This document shows, in pieces, positions 1 to 7,939 of a stretch of DNA of 41,570 bases; within the stretch, counting starts at the first letter, position 1, and each line of letters starts with the position of its first letter. This stretch comes from SIG452 sp045541975 (GTDB lineage Bacteria; Bacillota; Clostridia; UMGS1840). The stretch spans positions 1 to 41,570 of the forward strand of contig JAZQKB010000004.1 of the NCBI GenBank assembly GCA_045541975.1. Reading direction: 5' to 3'. The translations under genes were made by a program, and so were the position numbers. Below the pieces are notes generated by a model. The model did not search any database and had not been told where the DNA came from. It saw only the letters and a list, made by a program, of their open reading frames with translations.

Positions 1-924
1 GCTCCCTTATATAACTACGCCAAAATCACAGTAAACGGGGAATATTGGGGTGTATATCTTGCCTTAGAAGGTGTGGAAGACAGCTTTTTAAGACGAAACT
101 ACGGGTTGCAGGACGGCGAGCTTTATAAACCGGAACATATGAACCATAATCCCGGCGACAGAAGTCAAGGAGGATCCGGACGGGGCGGTGGCTCTAATTT
201 AAACTATGAGGACGACTCGTTGGATAGCTATTCTGCCATCTGGGACGGTGAAGTGACCGATACCAAAACAAGCGATCACAAGCGTGTGGTAGAAGCATTA
301 AAAGCCATTTCCGAAGGGGAAAATGTTGAAACATATATGGATGTGGATAATCTGCTCCGATATATGGCGGTGCATAACTTTTCGGTGAATGAAGACAGCT
401 TAAGCGGAGCCATGGCGCATAACTATTATCTGCACGAAGCCAATGGAATGCTGAATATTATCCCTTGGGATTACAATCTTGCATTTGGCGGGATGGGTGG
501 TAAAAATGCCACATCCATGATTAACGATCCGATAGATGATCCCTATCAGATTACCCAATTTTTTGATGTGTTTTTACAAAACGAAGCATATAAAACCCGT
601 TACCATGAGTATTACAACCGATTAGTAACAGAATATTTTGAGGGTGGAGTTTTTGAAGAAACCTATCAGAGAATCCGTTCTCAGATCGATGCTTTGGTAG
701 AGGAAGATCCCAATCAGATGTATTCTTATGAGCAATACCAAGCGGGAGCAGATACCTTGCATCAGATCATCACTTTCCGCTTTGAAAGCGTGAAAAAACA
801 ATTATCAGGAGAAATTCCAACTACCTCCTCAGAGCAATATTCAAACAAAGAATCGTTGGTAGACGGCTCAGATATTCTGCTTTCCGATATGGGAAGTTTT
901 ATGGGTGGCGGTTTCGGACGGTAA
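1..924 (+). CDS. CotH-family protein, 3' part (5' end outside window)
   Basis: The frame is open from base 1, so this is the C-terminal ~307 residues of a longer gene; a GTG at 73 is internal, because the frame upstream of it already reads conserved CotH sequence (VNGEYWGVYLALEGVEDSFL). The later stretch NYYLHEANGMLNIIPWDYNL followed by AFGG is the characteristic CotH core. CotH proteins are atypical protein kinases first described as Bacillus spore-coat morphogenetic factors; in Clostridia many paralogues are secreted or surface proteins of unknown substrate. A Gly-rich, Ser/Arg-rich stretch lies near the start of the visible part and the C-terminus is Gly-rich (MGGGFGR). The gene ends directly before a strong terminator. 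A link to sporulation is not shown by the sequence. Confidence 0.85.
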   Translation, partial: APLYNYAKITVNGEYWGVYLALEGVEDSFLRRNYGLQDGELYKPEHMNHNPGDRSQGGSGRGGGSNLNYEDDSLDSYSAIWDGEVTDTKTSDHKRVVEALKAISEGENVETYMDVDNLLRYMAVHNFSVNEDSLSGAMAHNYYLHEANGMLNIIPWDYNLAFGGMGGKNATSMINDPIDDPYQITQFFDVFLQNEAYKTRYHEYYNRLVTEYFEGGVFEETYQRIRSQIDALVEEDPNQMYSYEQYQAGADTLHQIITFRFESVKKQLSGEIPTTSSEQYSNKESLVDGSDILLSDMGSFMGGGFGR

Positions 925-926
925 CA

Positions 927-958
927 AAAAGCCGAGAGCAATTTGCTCTCGGCTTTTT
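927..958. terminator. Bidirectional intrinsic terminator between CotH and stalk genes
   Basis: A perfect 14-bp stem (AAAAGCCGAGAGCA with TGCTCTCGGCTTTT) encloses a three-base loop. It has T-runs in both directions, so it can end both the CotH-like gene (plus) and the convergent stalk-protein gene (minus). Confidence 0.9.
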
Positions 959-972
959 ATGTGATTATTTTA

Positions 973-2016
973 TTAGCCTTCAATCACGATTTCAAAAGCT
1001 GCGCTCTGGGGAGGAATACTCATGGTGGTTGCTTCGCTGTGAGTACCGGAAACTTTCATACCTGCTTCTAAATCGTTGATTTTATAGATTCTTCTGTTCA
1101 TAATGTGATGAATGTTGGTTTCGTCGGACACGTTTAACTGCAGTTCACCGTTTTCGGTTTCAATGAGAACGAAGTCTTCGCCAACTTCTTTCACAGTACC
1201 TGCAAATGCAACAGTTGCAATTTCAACGGGGAATGCTTCCTCGTATAATTCCACACTCATTACGTTTTTCGCAGTTGCCTGTGCGGGTAAGCTCATGGTT
1301 GCAGCGTTGTCCAGGTATTCTACCATAAATTCAGTACCGTTTTTGATGTCCGCCTGAGCGATGCCCTGGAAAATGGTTTCTTCTGCAAAAGTGATGATCA
1401 CTTCGCCTAAGATTTCATCCATTACCAGTACGGAGCCTTCGTTGATATCTTCTAAAGCAGTTACTACTCTGTAGGTGTTTTCTTCCTGCTTGGGATCTGT
1501 GATTTTGATTTCGCCGTTTCTGTCTACTTCACAGCCAACACCCTGCAGAATGTTTTCAACAAAGCTAACAGGAACGTAGGTTCTGTCATCCACCAGCTGG
1601 GGAGCGATGCCTAAGCTCATGGGAGCCATTTTGGAGAAGGTGTATTCATCTTTGGTGGGATACATGGTGATAAAGTGAGCACCTTTTACTAAAGAAATCA
1701 TAGTGGTTTTGGCATCGTAGCCAACTTCGTAGCCTAAAGCTTCACAGATGGCACGTAAGGGAAGCATCACGTTTTCACCGTCAACATAGGTATCTGCATT
1801 CAGAACCACACCGTTTACTAACATTTTGTAAACAGGTCTGGTCATGCCGGGGTTGAACACGGGGGTTGCTTCTTCTTCAGTGGGAGCAGCAATGGTCATA
1901 ATTTCGCCTTGAACATTGTCTGCACCGTTGTGTACGTATTCAGCGAATACGGAACCGGTTGCTAAGGTGGTTACCAGTAAGAGAGTTGCGAGTAAGGTTT
2001 GAATGAGTTTTTTCAT
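973..2016 (-). CDS. Secreted stalk-domain (copper amine oxidase N-terminal-like) protein
   Basis: Predicted 347-residue exported protein. The start chosen is the ATG at 2016 (MKKLIQTLLATLLL), preceded by GGAGG eight bases upstream; an in-frame ATG 15 bases earlier overlaps that ribosome site and is unlikely. Residues 1-25 are a signal peptide with a likely cut after SVFA. Residues ~65-180 match the copper amine oxidase N-terminal-like 'stalk' domain (MLPLRAICEALGYEV; RTYVPVSFVENIL), a common surface module of Clostridia that does not itself imply oxidase activity. The rest is beta-rich and unassigned, with repeated short segments on control of expression-like 'E-N-G-E' turns but no catalytic motif I recognise. 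It is monocistronic and shares its terminator with the upstream CotH-like gene. A small hairpin (2061-2075) lies in its leader. Confidence 0.85.
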   Translation of the reverse strand: MKKLIQTLLATLLLVTTLATGSVFAEYVHNGADNVQGEIMTIAAPTEEEATPVFNPGMTRPVYKMLVNGVVLNADTYVDGENVMLPLRAICEALGYEVGYDAKTTMISLVKGAHFITMYPTKDEYTFSKMAPMSLGIAPQLVDDRTYVPVSFVENILQGVGCEVDRNGEIKITDPKQEENTYRVVTALEDINEGSVLVMDEILGEVIITFAEETIFQGIAQADIKNGTEFMVEYLDNAATMSLPAQATAKNVMSVELYEEAFPVEIATVAFAGTVKEVGEDFVLIETENGELQLNVSDETNIHHIMNRRIYKINDLEAGMKVSGTHSEATTMSIPPQSAAFEIVIEG

Positions 2017-2161
2017 GGGGTTTTCCTCCATATATTTGATAATTTTTATGCTGGGTATGTACCGCTTTTTGCGGTTTTCGCTTTCTAAGACGGAGGATGT
2101 TGCAAAAAGTTCCCGAATTTTTTAAAAAATTTTTAGAAAGCAACTTTTTTTACAAAAAGGA

Positions 2162-2190
2162 TTGCAAAATCCCACATCCTATATTATAAT
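2162..2190 (+). promoter_or_regulatory. Sigma-A-type promoter of the MATE gene
   Basis: TTGCAA (2162-2167) and TATAAT (2185-2190) are separated by 17 bases; transcription would start near 2197, about 20 bases before the start codon. Confidence 0.7.
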
Positions 2191-2217
2191 GTATGCTTGT
2201 GACAAGGAGAAACCCAT

Positions 2218-3558
2218 ATGAAACAGGCAAATAAAATTCAGTTATCCGATCATTTTAACTATCGAAGATTATTAAAATTTACCTTCCCTTCCGTTGCGAT
2301 GATGATTTTCACGTCACTCTACGGCGTAGTGGACGGTATTTTTGTGTCTAATTTTGCGGGTAAGACTCCGTTTGCCGCAATCAATTTAATCTGGCCGGTA
2401 GTGATGATGTTGGGGGCGCTTGGTTTTATGTTTGGTACCGGCGGAAGTGCATTGGTTGCCAAAATTTTAGGAGAGCAAGACAAAAAGTATGCCAACCGAG
2501 TGTTTTCTGCCATTGTGTATACTTCGGCGTTGCTTGGCATTGTGCTGAGTGTTCTGGGACTTTTATTAATCCGCCCCATTACCACCTGGCTGGGAGCGGA
2601 AGGGAAGTTAGCGGAAGATACGGTATTATACGGCAGTGTTTTGTTTTCAGCAGTAGTTACCTTTATTTTGCAAAATGAATTTCAGTCTCTTTTGGTAGTG
2701 GCAGAAAAGCCGAAGATGGGCCTTTGGGTAACAGTCGCCGCAGGACTTACCAATATTGTGTTCGATTATCTTCTGATTGCCGTGTTTGGTTGGGGACTGT
2801 TGGGGGCTGCCTTGGCAACCGCATTTTCTCAAATTGTTGGCTGTCTGATTCCTCTTTTCTATTTTATCTGGAATAAAAAAGGGATTCTCCGGTTGGGAAA
2901 ACCCGGTTGGTATCCTAAAGAACTGTTAAAATCCTGCTCCAACGGTGCATCTGAAATGCTCTCCAACATTTCTTTGTCGATTGTCAACATCCTGTATAAT
3001 TTTCAGTTCTTATCCCTGGCTGGGGAGGACGGACTGTCTGCGTACGGTGTGATTATGTATGTGAACTTTGTGTTTGTGTCCGCCTTTTTAGGATATTCTA
3101 TGGGGGTGGCACCTGTCATCAGCTATCATTACGGTGCAAAAAACACAGATGAACTGAAAAACCTGTTCAAAAAAAGCATAGCGGTGCTTGCAATTTGTTC
3201 GTTTTCGATGTTTGTATCTGCAGAGCTTCTTAGTGTTCCGCTTTGTAAACTGTTTGTGGGATTTGATGAAAACCTTTTCCAGATGACCTGCCGTGGCTTT
3301 ATGATTTATTCTTTCTCGTTTTTAATGTCAGGAGTTAATATTTTTGCTTCCGCTTTCTTCACGGCACTAAACAACGGAGTGGTTTCTGCGATACTGTCTT
3401 TTTTCAGAACCCTTATTTTTCCCGTGCTTTGTGTTTGGCTAATGCCAATGATTTTCGGACTGGACGGAATTTTCGGTGCGGTAAACGGTGCAGAGCTTCT
3501 GGCGCTTGTGCTAAGTGTTTGTTTTTTTTCGAGCTGTCGGAAACGTTATCAATATTAA
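2218..3558 (+). CDS. MATE-family multidrug/metabolite exporter
   Basis: 446-residue polytopic membrane protein with about twelve hydrophobic segments in two homologous halves, typical length for the MATE family (Na+- or H+-coupled antiporters that export drugs and cationic metabolites). Early family-typical sequence includes FPSVAMMIFTSLYGVVDGIF followed by the loop VSNFAGKTPFAAINLIWP. The ATG at 2218 follows AAGGAG by 8 bases and a close-to-consensus promoter. No clear terminator follows; the next gene begins 116 bases on and may have its own promoter. Substrate cannot be told from sequence, and it has no linked regulator. Confidence 0.9.
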   Translation: MKQANKIQLSDHFNYRRLLKFTFPSVAMMIFTSLYGVVDGIFVSNFAGKTPFAAINLIWPVVMMLGALGFMFGTGGSALVAKILGEQDKKYANRVFSAIVYTSALLGIVLSVLGLLLIRPITTWLGAEGKLAEDTVLYGSVLFSAVVTFILQNEFQSLLVVAEKPKMGLWVTVAAGLTNIVFDYLLIAVFGWGLLGAALATAFSQIVGCLIPLFYFIWNKKGILRLGKPGWYPKELLKSCSNGASEMLSNISLSIVNILYNFQFLSLAGEDGLSAYGVIMYVNFVFVSAFLGYSMGVAPVISYHYGAKNTDELKNLFKKSIAVLAICSFSMFVSAELLSVPLCKLFVGFDENLFQMTCRGFMIYSFSFLMSGVNIFASAFFTALNNGVVSAILSFFRTLIFPVLCVWLMPMIFGLDGIFGAVNGAELLALVLSVCFFSSCRKRYQY

Positions 3559-3674
3559 ACGCTATTTTAAAACAACCAAAAAAACAAATTCTATGACTTT
3601 TTTTATAAATACAAAAAAGCTCTGATAAGCTATACTATAAAAAAGAAACATGAAAAATCCGGGAGGTACTTATT

Positions 3675-4580
3675 ATGAATCAGACAACTTTAGTGGTAAT
3701 GGCAGCAGGTATGGGCAGCCGTTACGGCGGTTTAAAACAGATTGATCCTATCGGTCCCAATGGGGAAATTATTATTGACTATTCCGTGTATGATGCCATC
3801 AAAGCAGGTTTTTCTAAGGTGGTATTCATTATTAAAAAAGAAAATGAACAGATTTTCAGAGAAGTAATCGGCAACAAGCTGGAAAAAATGATTGATGTTG
3901 ATTATGCATTCCAGGATGTGAACGATATTCCCGGCGGCAATATTTACGGCAGAGAAAAACCCTGGGGAACCGGTCATGCGGTATTGGCTGCAAAACCCTT
4001 TGTGAAAACTCCCTTTGCGGTTATCAACTCCGATGATTTTTACGGAAAAACCACCTATGAAGGATTGCATAACTTCTTAAAAAATGCAACCGATAACGAA
4101 CGTTACCAGTATGCAATGATGGGCTTTATTTTAGAAAACACCTTAACCGACAACGGCTCTGTTGCCCGCGGTATTTGCGAAGTATCTGAAGACGGTATGT
4201 TAAAAGCAATTACCGAACGTACCAAAATTCAGAAATTTGATCATGTGACCAAATTTGAAGAAGACGGCATCTGGACTCCCATCAAAGAAGGAAGCTTCGT
4301 TTCTATGAACACCTGGGGCTTCACCTTAAGCATTTTTGATGAATTGGAAGCAAGACTTCCCAAATTCTTAGAAGACAGCAAAGACAACATTTTAAAAGCA
4401 GAATATTTCCTGCCTTCTGTGGTGGATGCGCTGATTCAGGAAGGAAAAGCAGACGTTAAAGTGCTGCCTTGCAATGAAAAATGGTATGGCGTTACCTATA
4501 AAGAAGATAAAGCACCGGTGATGGAATCCATCCGCAACATGGTGGACGGCGGCGTTTATCCTTTCAATCTTTGGAAATAA
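3675..4580 (+). CDS. Sugar-phosphate nucleotidyltransferase-like protein
   Basis: 301 residues. The N-terminus carries the nucleotide-binding signature of NTP-transferase (GT-A fold) enzymes: VMAAGMGSRYGGLKQIDPIG, i.e. GxGxR followed by a lysine. An INSDDFYG stretch (metal-binding DD) sits near residue 116. Such enzymes join an NTP to a sugar phosphate to make an NDP-sugar; this subgroup is usually annotated only as 'nucleotidyltransferase', and no sugar can be assigned. The ribosome site GGGAGG is present upstream of the ATG. It stands alone, ending in a strong terminator, and no sugar-pathway genes are adjacent. Confidence 0.8.
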   Translation: MNQTTLVVMAAGMGSRYGGLKQIDPIGPNGEIIIDYSVYDAIKAGFSKVVFIIKKENEQIFREVIGNKLEKMIDVDYAFQDVNDIPGGNIYGREKPWGTGHAVLAAKPFVKTPFAVINSDDFYGKTTYEGLHNFLKNATDNERYQYAMMGFILENTLTDNGSVARGICEVSEDGMLKAITERTKIQKFDHVTKFEEDGIWTPIKEGSFVSMNTWGFTLSIFDELEARLPKFLEDSKDNILKAEYFLPSVVDALIQEGKADVKVLPCNEKWYGVTYKEDKAPVMESIRNMVDGGVYPFNLWK

Positions 4581-4584
4581 TTTT

Positions 4585-4616
4585 AAAAAGAGGAATCCCT
4601 TTGGATTCCTCTTTTT
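4585..4616 (+). terminator. Intrinsic terminator after the nucleotidyltransferase gene
   Basis: A perfect 14-bp stem (AAAAAGAGGAATCC / GGATTCCTCTTTTT) with a CTTT loop lies immediately after the stop codon. Confidence 0.9.
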
Positions 4617-4694
4617 ATGGGGAATTTGACTTGTTTTTGTGAAACATTCCAGCACTGTTTTCAGATGGAAAAGTCGGTTTTTTTGAGTTTTTCC

Positions 4695-4723
4695 TTGACA
4701 AATTGTTACAAATGTGTTACAAT
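4695..4723 (+). promoter_or_regulatory. Consensus sigma-A promoter of the NlpC/P60 gene
   Basis: TTGACA (4695-4700) and TACAAT (4718-4723) are 17 bases apart. The predicted start near 4730 leaves a ~160-base untranslated leader before the TTG start codon at 4890, so the 309-base gap between genes holds a terminator, this promoter and a long leader. Confidence 0.8.
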
Positions 4724-4889
4724 AACTATGGTCGTATGTTTGCGTACGGATATCAGACTTGTTTTTGAGCAATTCAGTTTCTTACATAGAAGCGATTTGT
4801 TTGTGGGATTTTCCGAGGATTTGGGAAATCTGTTTTTCTGTCAGGTAGGTTTGTTGTCCGTGCAGTATAAGAAAGGAGGGAATGCTGGA

Positions 4890-5555
4890 TTGCGTAAATG
4901 TTTCGTAACATTCGTAGGGATCCTTGTACTGTTACTGATTTGTTCGATTTCTGTATTTGCAGAATCCCGTTTTGTTACTGCAAGCGTATTAAACATCAGA
5001 AGCGCCCCCACTACCGAAAGTGAAGTAATCGGTAAGGTAGTTCTGGGAGATGAGCTTTGGCTCTTAGAAGTAACCGATGCCAATTGGGCGAAAATTGCTA
5101 TCGGCGAGCGGGAAGGATATGTTGCAAGAGAATATCTTACCGTTACCCGTGAAGCTGTTCGTTTAGGTTCCCGTAGCGGAAAAAGACCGGTTAGCGAACC
5201 TACTGTTGTTGATTATGCAAAGCAGTTTATCGGTGTCCCCTATGTTTATGGCGGAAGCAGCCCGAGCGGTTTCGATTGCTCCGGATTTGTAAAGTATGTG
5301 TATAGCCATTTTGGCGTAGAATTAACAAGAACCAGTTATAGCCAGGTTCACGAAGGTACTTATGTACCGAGATCTGAACTGCAACCCGGTGACTTGGTAT
5401 TCTTTGGCAGTGCAGGTAATGTTCATCATGTTGGTATTTATGTTTCCAACGGTAATTTCATTCATGCACCTAAGCCGGGTAAAACAGTCACCATCGAAAC
5501 TCTTCAGAGCGGTTATTATAATGACAGATATTACACCGCAAGAAGAGTGAGATAA
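4890..5555 (+). CDS. Secreted SH3-NlpC/P60 peptidoglycan hydrolase
   Basis: 221 residues from a TTG start at 4890, chosen because AAGGAGG lies 10 bases upstream and the product then begins with a clean signal peptide (MRKCFVTFVGILVLLLICSI, cut after VFA at ~24). Residues ~26-85 form a bacterial SH3 domain (ASVLNIRSAPTTESEVIGKV), and ~105-221 an NlpC/P60 cysteine peptidase with Cys130 in GFDCSGFVKYVY, His180 in HHVGIY and His192 in FIHAPKPG. Enzymes of this family cut peptide stems of peptidoglycan (often gamma-D-Glu-meso-DAP bonds) in wall turnover. Longer reading in the same frame upstream is not coding, as it runs across the promoter. Monocistronic. Confidence 0.92.
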   Translation: MRKCFVTFVGILVLLLICSISVFAESRFVTASVLNIRSAPTTESEVIGKVVLGDELWLLEVTDANWAKIAIGEREGYVAREYLTVTREAVRLGSRSGKRPVSEPTVVDYAKQFIGVPYVYGGSSPSGFDCSGFVKYVYSHFGVELTRTSYSQVHEGTYVPRSELQPGDLVFFGSAGNVHHVGIYVSNGNFIHAPKPGKTVTIETLQSGYYNDRYYTARRVR

Positions 5556-5583
5556 CAAACGACCGTAATACAACCTGTATATG

Positions 5584-5619
5584 AAAAAATACTGTGGGAG
5601 TAATCCGACAGTATTTTTT
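5584..5619 (+). terminator. Intrinsic terminator after the NlpC/P60 gene
   Basis: A 12-bp stem (AAAAAATACTGT / ACAGTATTTTTT) encloses a 12-base loop and has a terminal T-run; it ends about 30 bases before the mutY start codon. Confidence 0.8.
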
Positions 5620-5650
5620 CTTTCAGCAACGAAAAAAAGGGGGTGGCGGT

Positions 5651-6703
5651 ATGAAAGGACCAAACTATTTGTTTCCTAAGGAAGAACTGTTACTGGCAGA
5701 GGATGTTCTAAAGAGGCTTCTTGCGTGGTATCAGAGCAGTCATCGGGACTTGCCATGGCGTAAAACCCGTGACCCGTATTGTATCTGGATTTCTGAAATT
5801 ATGCTCCAACAGACTCGTGTGGAAGCGGTGAAGGAATATTACTGTCGCTTTTTGGCGGTGTTTCCCACCGTATCAGTGTTGGCAGAAGCAGAGGAAGAGC
5901 AGATATTAAAACTTTGGGAAGGTTTGGGGTATTACAGCCGTGCCAGAAATTTAAAAAAAGCTGCCTGCCAGATTATGGAACAACAGGGTGGAATTTTCCC
6001 GTCTGATTGGGATTCTGTCAGAAAGCTGCCGGGAATCGGTGACTACACCGCAGGAGCTATTTTATCCATTGCCTTCGGGCAACCCGTTCCTGCCGTGGAC
6101 GGGAATGTGCTTCGGGTATTAAGCCGTATTTTTCATGATGAATCTGATATTATGGATCCGAAAACCAAGGCTCGTTATACAGAGCTTTTGCGGCAGGTAT
6201 ATCCTGATAAATACTGTTCCGAAGTGACTCAAAGTCTGATGGAATTGGGCGCCATGGTTTGTGTGCCAAACGGAGAACCCAAATGTGAGGATTGTCCTGT
6301 TTTTGAGATTTGCCGTGCAAGGGTAATGGGGGATGCAGATGCACTCCCCGTCAAATCTAAAAAAGCAGACCGTAAAACCCAAAAAAAGACAGTTATTGTT
6401 TTGCAGTGCGGTGAAGAAGTTGCCATCTCTAAGCGTAGCGAAAAAGGACTGCTACACGGGATGTGGGAACCGATGAATATGGATGGGCATCTTTTGGAAA
6501 AAGACTTGAAAAAACAATTTTTTTCTTCTCAAAAAATTGAAAAAATTGGGACCCATCGCCACATTTTTACCCATATTGAATGGGATATGGTGGGGTATCG
6601 GGTGATTCTTTCTCAAAAAGAGGGGAATTTTCAGTGGGTAACCCGTGAGGAATTAAAAACAACTTACGCAATTCCAAAAGCATTTCAACCCTTTATGAAA
6701 TAA
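5651..6703 (+). CDS. mutY: A/G-specific adenine DNA glycosylase MutY
   Basis: 350 residues. MutY removes adenine mispaired with 8-oxoguanine in the base-excision GO pathway. Visible elements: catalytic Glu49 in SEIMLQQTRVEA, helix-hairpin-helix LPGIGDYTAGAI (126-137) with catalytic Asp150 in PAVDGNVLR, and the [4Fe-4S] cluster cysteines 204, 212, 215, 221 spaced C-x7-C-x2-C-x5-C (one residue longer in the first gap than E. coli MutY). The C-terminal ~110 residues form the NUDIX-like 8-oxoG recognition domain (KRSEKGLLHGMWEP). The ATG at 5651 follows an AAGGGGG ribosome site; the frame extends 19 codons upstream but that part overlaps a terminator. Single gene with its own terminator. Confidence 0.95.
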   Translation: MKGPNYLFPKEELLLAEDVLKRLLAWYQSSHRDLPWRKTRDPYCIWISEIMLQQTRVEAVKEYYCRFLAVFPTVSVLAEAEEEQILKLWEGLGYYSRARNLKKAACQIMEQQGGIFPSDWDSVRKLPGIGDYTAGAILSIAFGQPVPAVDGNVLRVLSRIFHDESDIMDPKTKARYTELLRQVYPDKYCSEVTQSLMELGAMVCVPNGEPKCEDCPVFEICRARVMGDADALPVKSKKADRKTQKKTVIVLQCGEEVAISKRSEKGLLHGMWEPMNMDGHLLEKDLKKQFFSSQKIEKIGTHRHIFTHIEWDMVGYRVILSQKEGNFQWVTREELKTTYAIPKAFQPFMK

Positions 6704-6707
6704 TCGT

Positions 6708-6746
6708 AAAAAGTGAGTTTTTGGAAGCAAAAAACTCACTTTTTTT
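6708..6746 (+). terminator. Intrinsic terminator after mutY
   Basis: A 15-bp stem (AAAAAGTGAGTTTTT / AAAAACTCACTTTTT) with a short loop and T-run begins four bases after the stop codon. Confidence 0.9.
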
Positions 6747-6812
6747 AGTTGTATAACTTTTTAGAAAATGCCATATAATCAAATGAGGATTTTTTAAAAG
6801 GGAAGTGCTGTA

Positions 6813-7901
6813 TTGAAAAAGCGATTCAAAAGCTGGTGGTTCCAAGTGTTGTTGGTTGGAGCTTTTCTCATCTTGTTTCATAAAATTTTAAACGACGGTA
6901 ACGCCATTTCATTATTTTTTGGACAGATTTTCAAATTGCTTCGACCTTTTCTGATTGGTGGACTGATTGCCGCCTTTTTTTATAAGCCTTGTTCTTTTAT
7001 CGAAAAACGGTTTTCCAATCACCCGAAGCGGTTTTTCAGAAAACATGCTTTGGGACTGGGAATTGGTGCAGTGTACGGAATTGTAGCTGCGGGGATATGG
7101 TTGGCTTTGCAGGTCATCTGGCCTGCCGTGTTTTATAATCTGGAAACGCTTGTACGAAATCTTCCCGATTATTATGCACAGGCGTTACAATTTATTGAAG
7201 AACACGGAGTGCTTTCATCTTTGAATCTACCGCAAAAAATAGCACCTGTATTAGAGCAGTTATTTTCCAAAGAATCGGTTGGCCGCTATGTTTCCTATCT
7301 TTCGGATATGGCAGATTCTCTGTTTGCGGTGCTTACAGGTGTTGTGATTTCAGTTTATATCCTATTGGAGCGAAAAACGTTGCTATGTGTGGGGAAACGG
7401 TTGGTATCTGTGTTGGTCAAGCGGTCAGAAAGATACACGGTGTTTACCCATCTGAAACGGCTTGGAAATCTATTTTATTCCTATTTCACAGGATTGGGAT
7501 TGGATGCTCTTTTGGTCAGCGTTTTATCGGTGATTTTGTTTTCGTTGTTTGGTGTTCCGTATGCCTTATTATTTGGCGTGTTTTCAGGCCTTTGCAATTT
7601 GATTCCGTTTTTTGGGCCGATTGTGGCGGCAGGCGTTATTTTTCTATTAAGCTTTTTGTCGTTGGGACTTGGAAAAGCTCTTTGGATTTTAGCACTGCAA
7701 ATTCTATTGGGGCAAATTGATGCCAATGTGATTCAGCCGAAAATTATCGGGCATTCTGTTGGAATCAGTCCGTTCTGGGTAATATTTTCGGTTCTGGTAT
7801 TCGGGGAACTTTGGGGCGTTGTCGGGATGATTGTGGGAGTTCCGTTAATAGCAGTTGCAAGGGTTTGGTTCTTTGAACTGGAGGAAGCAAGATACCATTA
7901 A
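6813..7901 (+). CDS. AI-2E transporter family (PerM/YtvI-like) membrane protein
   Basis: 362 residues beginning at a TTG that follows AAAAGGGAAG by about seven bases. The sequence is strongly hydrophobic with about seven to eight membrane segments; the soluble insertion after the second or third helix and the motif near residues 290-310 (LLGQIDANVIQPKIIGHSVG) are typical of the AI-2E/UPF0118 family. Members have been connected to autoinducer-2 export, Na+/H+ antiport and, in spore formers, related YtvI; the real substrate here is unknown. A TATAAT at 6774-6779 is the best promoter candidate but its -35 is poor. It ends at a terminator shared with the convergent methyltransferase gene. Confidence 0.85.
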   Translation: MKKRFKSWWFQVLLVGAFLILFHKILNDGNAISLFFGQIFKLLRPFLIGGLIAAFFYKPCSFIEKRFSNHPKRFFRKHALGLGIGAVYGIVAAGIWLALQVIWPAVFYNLETLVRNLPDYYAQALQFIEEHGVLSSLNLPQKIAPVLEQLFSKESVGRYVSYLSDMADSLFAVLTGVVISVYILLERKTLLCVGKRLVSVLVKRSERYTVFTHLKRLGNLFYSYFTGLGLDALLVSVLSVILFSLFGVPYALLFGVFSGLCNLIPFFGPIVAAGVIFLLSFLSLGLGKALWILALQILLGQIDANVIQPKIIGHSVGISPFWVIFSVLVFGELWGVVGMIVGVPLIAVARVWFFELEEARYH

Positions 7902-7932
7902 AAAACACAGGATGAAGCTATCCTGTGTTTTT
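7901..7932. terminator. Bidirectional terminator between AI-2E and methyltransferase genes
   Basis: A perfect 13-bp stem (AAAAACACAGGAT / ATCCTGTGTTTTT) with a six-base loop starts at the AI-2E gene stop codon; T-runs on both strands serve both convergent genes. Confidence 0.9.
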
Positions 7933-7939
7933 AATTGTA

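Noticed and set aside
1112..1357. Plus-strand frame inside the stalk-protein gene
   Set aside because: Fully antisense to a well-supported gene and without ribosome site or family features.
4617..4889. N-terminal extension of the NlpC/P60 protein
   Set aside because: It would begin before the promoter and put the signal peptide in mid-protein; the TTG at 4890 has a strong ribosome site.
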